DNA of 42,910 nucleotides from Erythrobacter sp. (GTDB lineage Bacteria; Pseudomonadota; Alphaproteobacteria; Sphingomonadales; Sphingomonadaceae), in NCBI GenBank assembly GCA_024642565.1, contig JAHEAV010000007.1, positions 70,662 through 113,571 on the forward strand, in the 5' to 3' direction. A program made the position numbers and the translations under genes. Positions 9,651 to 17,739 of this stretch are shown one piece after another. The notes under the pieces were generated by a model. It did not search any database. It was not told the DNA's origin and worked only from the letters and a program-made list of their open reading frames with translations. Numbering within the stretch: the first letter of the stretch is position 1; the number at the start of each line of letters is the position of its first letter.

Positions 9651-9746
9651 GACCGCCCCTATAGAGACAATGCGTTTCGGGTTAAAGGCGTAGTTCGCGC
9701 GCGGGCACTGGCTTCGATTCGCGGTGATTGGGGAGAAATTTGGATC

Positions 9747-10757
9747 ATGCCGGATATGATGCAGCAAACCGATGGCGACGAAAATGCGAGTCCATTGCTG
9801 TTCGGGCGCGTGCTCGATGGCAAGGGCGGCGGGCGTCCAATCGACTGGGAAGCGGCGCTGTCGTGGCAGCCGGATGCGCCGGGTGAAGTGCTCTGGATGC
9901 ACCTCGACCGGACTCGTCCGGGGATCGCCGAATGGCTTGAACATGGTCTTGGCATTCCTGAACCCACCGCAGAACTGCTGACCAGTGACGAAACGCGCCC
10001 CCGTGCCTTTCGCGAAGGCGATGCGTTGGTCGCAACCTTGCGGGGCATCAATTTCAATCCCGGAGCGGAACCCGAAGACATGGTTTCGATGCAGCTATGG
10101 TCCAACGGAACCCGCCTGATCACCTTGCGCCGCGATCCGTTGCAGACCCCGCGCGACACTTTGGCCGAAATCGACATTGGCAATGGCCCGCGCGACGCTG
10201 GGGCGCTGGTCACATCGCTGACCGAATATATGGTTTCGCGCATGAACCGGTCGATTATCGATATGAATGACCACATCGATCTTCTGGAAGATGCCGATCC
10301 GGGAGAAAATATCGGCTTCATGCTGGAAAAGATCGCCAGTATCCGCCGCAATTGCCTTGCGTTGCAGCGCCACATGGGGCCGCAGCATGAAGCACTCGAG
10401 ATAATTTCTCGCGGGGCGCCGGAATGGTTCGAAGATCATGACCGCCGCGAGATAGCCGAAACGATCGACCGATTGCGCCGCTTCCTCGACGATATCAACA
10501 TCAGCAAGGAAAGCGCTGTGGTTCTGCAGGACGAAATGCGCGCCCGCGCCGCGGCCCGTTCCGACCGGACCAATTATCTGCTGACGATCATCGCGGCGAT
10601 CTTTCTTCCGCTCGGTTTCGTCACTGGCCTGCTGGGCATCAATGTCGGCGGGATTCCGGGCCAGAATTATGGTCACGCCTTCTGGATTGTGGTCGGCGTT
10701 TGTGCGGCAGCAATTCTTATGCAAACCTATTTGTTCTGGAAATGGAAGTGGCTTTGA
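9747..10757 (+). CDS. zntB: ZntB-like CorA-family metal transporter
   Basis: A 336-residue CorA/ZntB-family protein: a large N-terminal cytoplasmic domain rich in coiled-coil (about residues 1-265), then two C-terminal transmembrane helices. The pore signature is Gly297-Ile-Asn in [13 protein letters not shown] with this following sequence is characteristic of ZntB zinc transporters, where CorA magnesium channels have GMN. ZntB proteins move Zn2+ with protons. The start is ATG 9747, with GGGGAGAAA just upstream; an open frame running back to 9030 only overlaps ispG antisense. A hairpin terminator candidate follows. Confidence 0.9.
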   Translation: MPDMMQQTDGDENASPLLFGRVLDGKGGGRPIDWEAALSWQPDAPGEVLWMHLDRTRPGIAEWLEHGLGIPEPTAELLTSDETRPRAFREGDALVATLRGINFNPGAEPEDMVSMQLWSNGTRLITLRRDPLQTPRDTLAEIDIGNGPRDAGALVTSLTEYMVSRMNRSIIDMNDHIDLLEDADPGENIGFMLEKIASIRRNCLALQRHMGPQHEALEIISRGAPEWFEDHDRREIAETIDRLRRFLDDINISKESAVVLQDEMRARAAARSDRTNYLLTIIAAIFLPLGFVTGLLGINVGGIPGQNYGHAFWIVVGVCAAAILMQTYLFWKWKWL

Positions 10758-10774
10758 ACGGCGCTTGACGGCTT

Positions 10775-10806
10775 GGCGCTAACGGTTGGCCCGTTGCGCC
10801 TGTTTC
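10775..10806 (+). terminator. Candidate terminator after zntB
   Basis: GGCGC-T-AACGG at 10775-10785 pairs with CCGTTGCGCC at 10791-10800, with a single bulged T and a five-base loop, followed by TGTTTC. It lies between the convergent zntB and GNAT genes. The T tract is short, so termination is only moderately supported. Confidence 0.5.
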
Positions 10807-10817
10807 GACACTGCCGA

Positions 10818-11333
10818 TTAGCCGAGACGAAGTTCAAGCAGGAATTCTTCGTCCAGATGTTCGCCAACGCGGAAATGAATATCGGCGATCTTGGCAAAAC
10901 CATAGCGTTCGTAAAAGCGGCGTGCGCCCTCATTCCCGCTCCAAACCGACAGTTGGATCGCATCAGCCCCTTGAACTTTTGCTTCGGTCAAGGCCCAGTC
11001 CATCAAGGCCGCGCCGATGCCTGATCCGGTTCTGCCGGGCGCGGTGTAAAGCTGACTGAGGGCGATCGGATTGGCCGCATCGGAATGTTCGGAGTAATTG
11101 CTCGGCATCCGCAATTTGCAATAGCCGAGCAAGCTGCCTTCAGCGTCAGCAAGGCGGTGGATGCATTCCGCTCCAGCCACCTCTTGCGCTATCGCATCTG
11201 GCGCATAAGCCTGCTCCAGAAAATCTTCGAGATCCTGGGGCCGGTAGAGGTGCTCGAATGCCGCACAAAAGCTGTCGCGGCCTAGCGCAGCCAAGGCGGG
11301 TACATCGTCCAGGGAAGCGGGGCGCAAGATCAT
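10818..11333 (-). CDS. GNAT-family N-acetyltransferase
   Basis: A 171-residue single-domain GNAT protein. The acetyl-CoA pyrophosphate loop is visible as PGRTGSGIGAALMDWA (Q/RxxGxG/A type), preceded by the beta4 strand ALSQLYTAP. The C-terminal part has the common ARRFYERYGF motif. GNAT enzymes move an acetyl group from acetyl-CoA to an amine, but the substrate here is not readable. It converges with zntB and is followed upstream by a 400-base gap. It is a stand-alone gene with no operon partner. Confidence 0.85.
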   Translation of the reverse strand: MILRPASLDDVPALAALGRDSFCAAFEHLYRPQDLEDFLEQAYAPDAIAQEVAGAECIHRLADAEGSLLGYCKLRMPSNYSEHSDAANPIALSQLYTAPGRTGSGIGAALMDWALTEAKVQGADAIQLSVWSGNEGARRFYERYGFAKIADIHFRVGEHLDEEFLLELRLG

Positions 11334-11735
11334 GGTCGTGCGCCCTTACTGCGTTTTCCATCCAGTTTGAAGCGGCAGTTGGTGATGGTGGTTCTCTAGG
11401 CCGAATAATGCTTCAACCGCCGGGGACACGAGCCATGTCGAGGGGTGAACGGCCTGCGGTAGGGACCATCCGCTCATAGCTGATGGATAGAGTATGCAGG
11501 CATCACAGATCGATGGCGATAAGGTCTCAGCGGCTGTTTCGAGCGCCCGCCAAGAATTGTAATTTTTGACGATTTAATAACGGTCACCCATTTTGACATG
11601 GTTCTCAATTTGCATCATGAAATAGGTATCCGTTTCTTTTAGAAAATAGTCACATGGGTCGCATGAAGCGGGGTAGGTCTGATTCAACGGGGTATTCGAC
11701 TCTTTGAATCGTCAATCGCCAAGAGGGGACTCAGT
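11334..11735. other. 402-bp intergenic region with a candidate promoter and a leader hairpin
   Basis: No coding potential is apparent on either strand. TTGACA at 11593-11598 followed 17 bases later by CATGAA (11616-11621) is a weak sigma70-type promoter candidate. GATTCAA (11681-11687) and TTGAATC (11704-11710) form a 7-bp inverted repeat just before the Shine-Dalgarno (AGAGGGGA) of the secreted-protein gene. The AT-rich block 11555-11645 contrasts with its surroundings. The region is divergent, so it probably holds the promoters of both neighbours. Confidence 0.45.
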
Positions 11736-12185
11736 ATGAATATTATTCGTCGCGCAGCACTGGTTGCTGCTTCTGCTACGTTGATCTTTGCCATTCCTGC
11801 CGCCGCGCAGGATGAATATCCGCTGGTCGGCGGCGACTGGGTGGAAGTCAGCGCAATCGAAATCTCAGATGGGCACGCGCTTGACTATGCCAACCACCTG
11901 TCCGGAATGTGGCGCAAGGGCCAGGACTTCGCCGTCGCTCAAGGCTGGATTACCAGCTACGAGATTCTGGCCAATGTTTACCCGAGGAAAGGCGAAGCCG
12001 ATTTGTTTCTGATCACCCGTTTTTCCAAGTTTACCGATGAGGCTGAAAACGAGCGCCGCGGTAAAGCCTATCGCGCGATGATGAAGTCGACGATTGCCGA
12101 CATGCAGAAATCGTCTGGCGACCGGGCCGAATACCGTACGCTGGCGGGCAGTGAACTGCTGCAGGAACTGAAATGGCGTAAGTAG
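11736..12185 (+). CDS. Secreted protein of unknown function (149 aa)
   Basis: Residues 1-24 (NIIRRAALVAASATLIFAIPAAAQ) form a clear signal peptide with an AAA-Q cleavage site. The mature part of about 125 residues is soluble, with aromatic and charged residues and no Cys. The pattern of alternating strands and amphipathic helices (WVEVSAIEIS, ITSYEILANVY, ADLFLITRFSKF) suggests a dimeric alpha/beta-barrel (NIPSNAP/ABM-like) fold, but this is a guess from secondary-structure impression. The start is fixed by AGAGGGGA eight bases before the ATG. It is monocistronic, with a terminator-like hairpin after it. Function not recognised. Confidence 0.8.
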   Translation: MNIIRRAALVAASATLIFAIPAAAQDEYPLVGGDWVEVSAIEISDGHALDYANHLSGMWRKGQDFAVAQGWITSYEILANVYPRKGEADLFLITRFSKFTDEAENERRGKAYRAMMKSTIADMQKSSGDRAEYRTLAGSELLQELKWRK

Positions 12186-12198
12186 AATAGATCGCGAA

Positions 12199-12242
12199 GT
12201 CGGGCGGGATGCAGTGTGTCTCGCCCGGCTTGGTACCTTTTT
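12199..12242 (+). terminator. Candidate terminator after the secreted-protein gene
   Basis: GTCGGGCGGG (12199-12208) pairs with CTCGCCCGGC (12220-12229), ten pairs including two G-T wobbles, with an 11-base loop. A T5 run lies eight bases further on. It separates the gene from the convergent beta-lactamase. Confidence 0.5.
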
Positions 12243-12244
12243 GA

Positions 12245-13150
12245 CTAGGCTGCACTTCTCGCGGCAAATTGGCCGATAATTCCGCCCACCTCTCGCAGCA
12301 CATCTTCGGATGCCGGATCCATTCCCTGCTGCGGATCACGTGACCGATAGTAGGCGGCAAAAGTAAGCGGTGGACCCAATGGCGGCACCGCAAAACCAAT
12401 ATCGACATAGACACTGCCCATACCAGGCCAGACCGATGTCCCGGTCTTGTCGCCGGATGCCCAGCCTTGGGGCAAGCCAGCGCGCACTCGGCGTGCACCG
12501 GTTTTGGTGTCTGCCATCCACTGGCGCAGCGTCGCGCGATTTTCCGCCGACAGAATATCACCGAACAGGATCTTCCCGACGGTTGCCGCCATGGCGCGTG
12601 GACTGGTTGTATCTCGTACCTCTCCAGCGGGCACATGGTTCAGGTCCGGTTCGTTCCGGTCAAGGCGGCTGACTTCATCACCGATCACACGCCAGAATTG
12701 GGTCAGGCGTTCCGGTCCTCCTATGCGCGCGAGCAACAGATTGGCTGCCGCATTGTCGCTGGCTTCCTGCGCAGCCTCGGCCAACTCGCGCAGGCTGGCA
12801 CCCGAATCTAGCCGTTCCGTGGTAAAGGGAGACACTGGCATCAGATCGGTTTGCACCCAGCGCAATTGCTCACCAGCATCCAGTTCGCCGTCCTGATCCA
12901 TCTTCAGCACCAGGGCGGCCAGCGAAAGCTTGAAGGAGGAACAATGCGGAAATAGCGCATCCGGCCGGTATTCCAGCGATTGTCCGGTCCCGGTGTTGTG
13001 GATCGCAACACCCAGAGTTCCGCCAAGGCTCGCCTCAAGGATGCGCAGTTTGGCTTCCAATCGTCCGGCCGGGCTGGTGTCCAGCGGAACACAAGCGGTG
13101 ATGGCTCCGCATGTCGCCCCGATCAGAATTGTGCGGCGATCAATCCTCAA
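12245..13150 (-). CDS. Class A beta-lactamase (probable Tat lipoprotein, TTG start)
   Basis: Class A serine beta-lactamases hydrolyse beta-lactams in the periplasm. All signature elements are present in the 301-residue product: Ser71-x-x-Lys74 (CSSFK), Ser131-Asp-Asn (SDN), Glu167...Asn171 (EPDLN) and Lys235-Thr-Gly (KTG). A Cys precedes the active serine (Ambler 69), but position 238 is Ser, so the disulfide of carbapenemase types is absent. The N-terminus has DRRTILIG followed by the lipobox ITAC (Cys20), suggesting a Tat-exported lipoprotein. I chose TTG 13150: it overlaps the upstream GNAT stop as TTGA and has GGAG seven bases before it. The ATG at 13168 would place the Shine-Dalgarno inside the gene. 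Substrate profile unknown. Confidence 0.88.
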   Translation of the reverse strand: MRIDRRTILIGATCGAITACVPLDTSPAGRLEAKLRILEASLGGTLGVAIHNTGTGQSLEYRPDALFPHCSSFKLSLAALVLKMDQDGELDAGEQLRWVQTDLMPVSPFTTERLDSGASLRELAEAAQEASDNAAANLLLARIGGPERLTQFWRVIGDEVSRLDRNEPDLNHVPAGEVRDTTSPRAMAATVGKILFGDILSAENRATLRQWMADTKTGARRVRAGLPQGWASGDKTGTSVWPGMGSVYVDIGFAVPPLGPPLTFAAYYRSRDPQQGMDPASEDVLREVGGIIGQFAARSAA

Positions 13151-13614
13151 AGGACTTTCTCCATACACAGGCTAAAGTCGTCGGACACATAATCGCCGAA
13201 CGCCTCGCAATGCGTGAAGCCATGCTTTGCATAGAGCCTTTGTGCGGGCAAGAATTCCGGCACATTGCCGGTTTCGAGCCCCAGCCAACTTATCCGCCTG
13301 CGGTGCGCCTCGGCAATCAGATGGAGAAGGATCGCTTCACCTGCGCCCTTGCCGCGATATTCTGGGGCGGCGCGCATGGATTTCAACTCTCCCCGCTGGC
13401 TATCCAATTGCCGGATTGCGCCGCAGGCAGCCAGATTCACGCCATCCCACGCAGAATAGAAAGTAACGTCGGGTTGCCGCAACCGATCAACCGGCATGGC
13501 GTGGACTTTGCAAGCAGGTGACCAGCGATGCATTTCGGCAAGGTGCAAAGACAGCAATTCGATCACTGCCTGTCCGGTGAGATCATCTTCAACGATCCGG
13601 TATGACTGGGCCAT
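13147..13614 (-). CDS. GNAT-family N-acetyltransferase (YsnE-like) coupled to the beta-lactamase gene
   Basis: A 155-residue GNAT protein. The LxLAEMHRWSPACKVHAMPVD start and the TFYSAWDG strand resemble YsnE/PA4866-like acetyltransferases of unknown substrate. The CoA loop is APEYRGKGAGEAIL (RxxGxG), and the C-terminal AQRLYAKHGF motif is typical. Two further in-frame ATGs (13620, 13635) exist; 13614 gives the best distance from AAGCGGA. The stop codon overlaps the TTG start of the beta-lactamase gene, so the two are probably one transcript with coupled translation. Whether the acetyltransferase has anything to do with resistance is not known. Confidence 0.82.
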   Translation of the reverse strand: MAQSYRIVEDDLTGQAVIELLSLHLAEMHRWSPACKVHAMPVDRLRQPDVTFYSAWDGVNLAACGAIRQLDSQRGELKSMRAAPEYRGKGAGEAILLHLIAEAHRRRISWLGLETGNVPEFLPAQRLYAKHGFTHCEAFGDYVSDDFSLCMEKVL

Positions 13615-13729
13615 AAACATATATCCGCTTTGCACTTACCGATGCTCATGCCCCCTTCCAGCAAGGTAAGCAATTGAGCGAAGAAGCTTTTCAGAAAAGC
13701 CAGCTCGCCGATGGCGCGGGAAAGCGCGA

Positions 13730-14641
13730 TTAGCCCCGCGGTCGGCCCTGCCGATAGCTGCCGAGAATGCGCAATTCCTTGCAATGGAAGGCCAGTTCTT
13801 CCAACGCCCGATCAATCGCTGGATCTCCTGGCGCGCCAATAATATCCGCATAGAAAGTAGTGGCCGCGAAGCTGGCGCCTTTCTGATAGCTTTCAAGCTT
13901 GGTCATATTGACCCCGTTGGTGGCAAACCCACCCATCGCCTTGTATAGTGCTGCGGGGATATTCTTTACCTCGAACACGAACGTGGTCATCGCCGTTTCG
14001 CCCGCCAAGGTTGCGGGATCGAGCGGGTCGCGGGCAAGCATGACAAAGCGCGTCATGTTGTCATGGGCATCTTCGACCCGGTTTTCCACGATCGTGAGGC
14101 CGTAGAGATCCGCAGCCAGAACCGGTGCGATTGCCGCCACGGACGGGTCGCCTTTCTCCGCGACATAGGCCGCTGCCCCCGCGGTATCGGCGTGGCTGAG
14201 CGGAACGATTCCGCGATCCCTCAGAAAAAGGCGCGACTGGCCCAGCGCCTGAGGGTGACTATAGGCGACCTCGAACGGGCCAAGCGATCCGTCGGGTTTT
14301 GGCAATGCCATTAGCGCGTGGGTAATCGGCATGAAATATTCGCCGACAATGGCAAGCCCACTCTCGGGCAACAGGAAATGGATGTCGGCCACCCGGCCGT
14401 GCTGGCTGTTCTCGATTGGAATGATCGCCCTTCCAGCCCGCCCGTCCTTGACGGCTTCCAGGGCGTCTTCGAAACTGAAGCAGGGCAGCGGGAGGCATCC
14501 GGGCGCAGCTTCACCCGCTGCACGGTGCGAATTGGCTCCGGGTGATCCTTGAAATGCAACGGCGCGCGCCGGATCGGCCGCAGCGGCGGCTTGCATTTTT
14601 TTGACCATGGCAAGTGCAGGGGCAGGAAAACTGTGCATCAT
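13730..14641 (-). CDS. pheA: Prephenate dehydratase PheA
   Basis: Prephenate dehydratase converts prephenate to phenylpyruvate in phenylalanine biosynthesis. The 303-residue product has the monofunctional layout: a periplasmic-binding-like catalytic domain (about residues 22-205: VAFQGSPGANSH, IPIENSQHGRV, the TRF motif in DNMTRFVML) and a C-terminal ACT domain (about 215-295) with NMTKLESYQKG, which binds phenylalanine for feedback inhibition. There is no chorismate mutase domain. The start is ambiguous between adjacent ATGs at 14641 and 14638, with GAGG immediately upstream. The gene is divergent from cycM with 157 bases between starts. Confidence 0.95.
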   Translation of the reverse strand: MMHSFPAPALAMVKKMQAAAAADPARAVAFQGSPGANSHRAAGEAAPGCLPLPCFSFEDALEAVKDGRAGRAIIPIENSQHGRVADIHFLLPESGLAIVGEYFMPITHALMALPKPDGSLGPFEVAYSHPQALGQSRLFLRDRGIVPLSHADTAGAAAYVAEKGDPSVAAIAPVLAADLYGLTIVENRVEDAHDNMTRFVMLARDPLDPATLAGETAMTTFVFEVKNIPAALYKAMGGFATNGVNMTKLESYQKGASFAATTFYADIIGAPGDPAIDRALEELAFHCKELRILGSYRQGRPRG

Positions 14642-14798
14642 CCTCAGCGCCTAACCGTCCGGAGCGCGGTGGGCAACGGCGAAAAGGCAGTGTCGGCGGC
14701 ATTATTGGAGTGGCAATCGCCGCTCTTGCAGTCTGCCCAGCCTGCCCCTAAAGCGTCGCGCGAACCTTTGACTCATATAAATGCCGGATTCTTGACGC

Positions 14799-15443
14799 AT
14801 GGAAGATCGCTTTAACACTACCGCTGGATGGGTGCTTTTCGCCGGAATCATCGGGCTCGGCCTTTCGGCTGTCAGCTCGCGGATTTATCATGCGGACAAG
14901 GCTGAAGCCCCCGAAGAAGGTGGTTTCGCCATCGAAGGTGCGGCCGAAGCTGGGGGCGAAAGCGGTGAGATGGGCATAGCTGAAGCCATGGCATCGGCAG
15001 ACGTTTCCAAAGGTGAAAAATTATTTGCCAAATGCACCGCCTGCCACACGATTGCCCAAGGCGGCGCAAACGGTATCGGACCCAATCTTTGGGCTGTTGT
15101 CGGCGAAGGCATTGCACAGGGCCGCGGCGGTTATGCTTTTTCTTCCGTACTCGCAGGCCATGGCGGCAAGTGGGATTTTGAAAATCTCGACGCCTGGCTC
15201 AAGAGCCCGCGCGCCTTTGCCAATGGTACCAAGATGAGCTTTGCCGGTCTGTCCAGCGTGGAAGACCGTGCGGCGCTGATCGTCTACCTCAACAGCCAGG
15301 GCTCGAATGTTCCCTTGCCTGAAGTCGTAACCCAGGCGGCCGCTGCCGCCGAAGATGGCGCTGCTCCAGCCGCAGATGCTGCGGCACCGACGGATGACAC
15401 CGCAGCCGAAGCCCCGGCGGCCGAAGCCAAGCCAGCCGGGTAA
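14799..15443 (+). CDS. cycM: Membrane-anchored cytochrome c (CycM/c552 type)
   Basis: A 214-residue cytochrome c with an uncleaved N-terminal anchor (AGWVLFAGIIGLGLSAVSS), a Glu/Gly-rich linker (about 30-70), and a class I cytochrome domain (about 72-170). Haem attachment is Cys79-Cys82-His83 (CTACH) and the distal ligand is Met146 (TKMSFAG). Membrane-bound cytochromes of this kind carry electrons from the bc1 complex to terminal oxidases. The C-terminal 45 residues are an Ala/Pro/Asp/Glu-rich tail of unknown role, as seen in other sphingomonad homologues. An intrinsic terminator follows. It is divergent from pheA. Confidence 0.9.
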   Translation: MEDRFNTTAGWVLFAGIIGLGLSAVSSRIYHADKAEAPEEGGFAIEGAAEAGGESGEMGIAEAMASADVSKGEKLFAKCTACHTIAQGGANGIGPNLWAVVGEGIAQGRGGYAFSSVLAGHGGKWDFENLDAWLKSPRAFANGTKMSFAGLSSVEDRAALIVYLNSQGSNVPLPEVVTQAAAAAEDGAAPAADAAAPTDDTAAEAPAAEAKPAG

Positions 15444-15467
15444 ACGAAAAGTCTTTGCGTGATTACG

Positions 15468-15496
15468 GGGCCCTGCGAGAGCGGGGCCCTTTCTTT
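15468..15496 (+). terminator. Intrinsic terminator after cycM
   Basis: Two GGGCCC blocks (15468-15473 and 15484-15489) pair to give a six-GC stem with a ten-base loop, followed by TTTCTTTA. It lies just before the stop of the convergent rlmE gene. Confidence 0.75.
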
Positions 15497-15502
15497 ATTC
15501 GG

Positions 15503-16177
15503 CTAGGCAGGCCCTGCCTGACCCTTGAAACCCTGCGCCACGACATACCATTCGGAAGAACCCTTGCGACTGGCCGGCGGTTTGGCGTGCTTGACGGTGG
15601 TGAAATGCTGTTTCAGCAGAGCCAGCAGCTCGGTGTCTGTCCCTCCGGCCAGGACTTTTGCAACGAAGGCACCGCCGGGGGCGAGGTTTTCGATTGCAAA
15701 CCACGCCCCGGCTTCCACCAAGCCCATCGTTCGCAGATGGTCGGTTTGCTTATGGCCCACGGTATTGGCCGCCATGTCTGACAAGACAAGATCGGGCTTT
15801 CCGTCCAGCGCACCTTCCAGCGCGGCCGGGGCTTCGTCAGCCATGAAATCCATCTCGAAAATGATTACGCCATCGATCGGTTCGACCGGCAGCAGGTCGA
15901 TACCCACAACCGCGGCCTTCGGGCTGGCGCTGCGCACAACCTGGCTCCAGCCGCCGGGAGCAATGCCGAGGTCGATCACCCGCTTTGCGCCCTTAAGCAG
16001 GCCAAAACGCTCGTCCAGTTCCAGTAATTTGTAAGCCGCCCGGCTGCGATAGCCATCAGCCTTGGCTTGTTTGACGTAGGGATCGTTAAGCTGCCGCTCC
16101 AGCCAGCGGACGCTCGACGCGGTCCTTCCACGAGCGGTGCGGACACGCTTTCCTGGGTCGCGACCCGCGCCCCTCAT
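15503..16177 (-). CDS. rlmE: 23S rRNA (uridine-2'-O)-methyltransferase RlmE (FtsJ/RrmJ)
   Basis: RlmE methylates the ribose of U2552 in the A loop of 23S rRNA, a late step of 50S assembly. The 224-residue product has the K-D-K-E catalytic set in context: RAAYKL, the SAM-binding [24 protein letters not shown], and GGAFVAKVL with the following acidic strand. The N-terminal 25 residues are basic and longer than in E. coli. The ATG overlaps the stop of the upstream ppx/gppA-family gene by four bases (ATGA), so translation is coupled. The pairing of these two genes is common in alphaproteobacteria. Confidence 0.95.
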   Translation of the reverse strand: MRGAGRDPGKRVRTARGRTASSVRWLERQLNDPYVKQAKADGYRSRAAYKLLELDERFGLLKGAKRVIDLGIAPGGWSQVVRSASPKAAVVGIDLLPVEPIDGVIIFEMDFMADEAPAALEGALDGKPDLVLSDMAANTVGHKQTDHLRTMGLVEAGAWFAIENLAPGGAFVAKVLAGGTDTELLALLKQHFTTVKHAKPPASRKGSSEWYVVAQGFKGQAGPA

Positions 16178-17382
16178 GATCGGCCACCGCGATGGTTGAT
16201 TATGGCTGCCCGGCTGGTTTCGCCTTCGGCATCGGCCGCGATCAGACTGCGCAAAATGCCTTCGCGGATACCGCGATCGGCAACGCCCAGGCGCTCGGCC
16301 GGCCAGATGTCGAGGATGGATTCGAGAATCGCACAGCCTGCCACCACCAGATCCGCCCGGTCGTTGCCTATGCAGGGCAGCGCCTGGCGGCCTTCGGGGG
16401 AAAGGCTGGACAATTTTGTACTGATGGCACGCATCGCTTGCGCTGGCACGATCAGCCCATCCACCGCGCGGCGGTCATACTGCGGCAATTCCAGATGGAG
16501 GCTTGCCAGCGTAGTCACCGTGCCACTGGTGCCAAGCAGGCGAATGTTCCGGGCTTCGCGCGCAACGGGTGCCACGCGGCTGGCGAAGGGGGCAAAACTG
16601 CTTTTCACCAAGCGCCGCATTTCAGCGTAGCGGGCCAGGCGCTGGTTATTGTCATCTTCCCCGCGGCCAACAGTGTCCGTTAACGATACTACGCCCCAAG
16701 GAACGCTCTGCCAGTCGACAATTTGCGGCACCGGACCGCCCGGTTCGATCAGGATCAGCTCCGTCGAACCGCCGCCAATATCGAAAATCACTGCCGGACC
16801 TTCACCGCCTTCCAGCAAGATGTGGCAACCGAGCACGGCCAGTCTGGCTTCTTCCTGCGCGGTGATAATGTCGAGGACGATCCCGGTTTCCTGCCGGACC
16901 CGTTCGATGAACTCCATTCCATTGGCGGCGCGGCGGCAAGCTTCTGTTGCAACCGAGCGGGCAAGATGAACATTGCGGCGGCGCAGCTTGTCGGCGCAAA
17001 CCTGAAGTGCGCCCAGCGCGCGGTCCATCGCGATGTCGCTCAATCGCCCGGATTTGGCGAGACCTTCGCCCAGCCTGACCACACGGCTGAAGGCGTCAAT
17101 AACGGTAAAGTTCTCGCCCGCAGGGCGGGCGATCAGCAAGCGGCAATTGTTGGTGCCAAGATCGATTGCCGCATAGGCCTGCCGCCGATGCGGTGGCCCG
17201 GCTGCTGGCGCCGAATCCGAACCTTTGGATACACCAAAGCCGTCCTGTCTGCGGCCTTTGCCGGTTGCGGAATTGTCGGGCCGCGAGGGACGTTTGTAGC
17301 GAAAATCGGCTACCTTGCCGGACTTCTTACCCTCTTTATTGACAGCCCTGCTCTGTCCGTCCGGCGGAGAAAAATCCGCCAT
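16174..17382 (-). CDS. Ppx/GppA-family phosphatase
   Basis: Ppx/GppA proteins hydrolyse inorganic polyphosphate and/or pppGpp and link phosphate storage to the stringent response. The 402-residue product has the ASKHA-fold signatures [14 protein letters not shown] (phosphate 1 loop, about residue 72) and [15 protein letters not shown] (phosphate 2 loop). It lacks the extra C-terminal HD domain of E. coli GppA. The first 68 residues are a basic, Ser/Gly-rich, probably disordered extension. ATG 17382 is preceded by GGAAAGAAAG; the frame runs on to a TTG at 17433 across a hairpin, which I reject. First gene of a two-gene operon with rlmE. Which of the two activities dominates cannot be told. Confidence 0.88.
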   Translation of the reverse strand: MADFSPPDGQSRAVNKEGKKSGKVADFRYKRPSRPDNSATGKGRRQDGFGVSKGSDSAPAAGPPHRRQAYAAIDLGTNNCRLLIARPAGENFTVIDAFSRVVRLGEGLAKSGRLSDIAMDRALGALQVCADKLRRRNVHLARSVATEACRRAANGMEFIERVRQETGIVLDIITAQEEARLAVLGCHILLEGGEGPAVIFDIGGGSTELILIEPGGPVPQIVDWQSVPWGVVSLTDTVGRGEDDNNQRLARYAEMRRLVKSSFAPFASRVAPVAREARNIRLLGTSGTVTTLASLHLELPQYDRRAVDGLIVPAQAMRAISTKLSSLSPEGRQALPCIGNDRADLVVAGCAILESILDIWPAERLGVADRGIREGILRSLIAADAEGETSRAAIINHRGGRS

Positions 17383-17401
17383 TCCAATTTCTTTCTTTCC
17401 T

Positions 17402-17420
17402 CCCGCGAAGGCTTCGCGGG
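17402..17420. other. Perfect 9-bp inverted repeat in the ppx leader
   Basis: CCCGCGAAG-G-CTTCGCGGG lies 20-38 bases upstream of the ppx/gppA ATG. On the minus-strand mRNA it would form a hairpin directly before the GGAGGAAAG Shine-Dalgarno-like stretch. It may be a leader structure or a dispersed intergenic palindrome. Confidence 0.45.
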
Positions 17421-17498
17421 GACCTGACAGCAATGCTAGCGAGAGCGGAGCGCCCTAGCAAGCCAATCCATCACGCAGCGCAAAGGCGGAAACCGGCC

Positions 17499-17527
17499 TT
17501 GACGCGCCGCTCAAGCAAAACTAGATG
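17499..17527 (+). promoter_or_regulatory. Sigma70-type promoter of tRNA-Gln
   Basis: TTGACG at 17499-17504 and TAGATG at 17522-17527 are separated by exactly 17 bases. The predicted start is near 17534, about 30 bases before the mature tRNA 5' end. Confidence 0.6.
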
Positions 17528-17564
17528 CACGCGCCTTGCAAGCCCCATGCGGACTTCCGCATGA

Positions 17565-17638
17565 TGCCCTGTCGTCTAATGGTAAGACTACGGACTCTGA
17601 CTCCGTCAATCGAGGTTCGAATCCTCGCGGGGCATCCA
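17565..17638 (+). tRNA. tRNA-Gln (anticodon CTG)
   Basis: A complete 74-base cloverleaf. The acceptor stem pairs TGCCCTG (17565-17571) with CGGGGCA; the anticodon stem ACGGA/TCCGT encloses the loop CTCTGAC with CTG at 17597-17599; the T arm contains GGTTCGAATCC; CCA is encoded at 17636-17638. It reads CAG glutamine codons. An 8-bp inverted repeat (CATGCGGA-CT-TCCGCATG, 17546-17563) abuts its 5' end in the precursor leader. Confidence 0.97.
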
Positions 17639-17739
17639 GCTTGACAGAAGGGGCCAACAGGAACCTTGGGTCAGCCACACTGCCCGAAGATGCCAACAGT
17701 CGCTTGTCGTCGCCTCTCTGTGCGACTAGGGCGCAAATC

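Noticed and set aside
9030-9746. 240-residue N-terminal extension of the zntB frame
   Set aside because: It lies antisense to ispG, has no family resemblance, and ATG 9747 has a good Shine-Dalgarno and gives the normal ZntB length.
9651-9944. 98-residue upstream extension of ispG
   Set aside because: It overlaps zntB on the other strand and is unlike any IspG; the ATG at 9650 gives the standard N-terminus.
17565-17638. Genomic-island attachment site at tRNA-Gln
   Set aside because: I found no direct repeat of the tRNA 3' end, no integrase and no change in gene character on either side.
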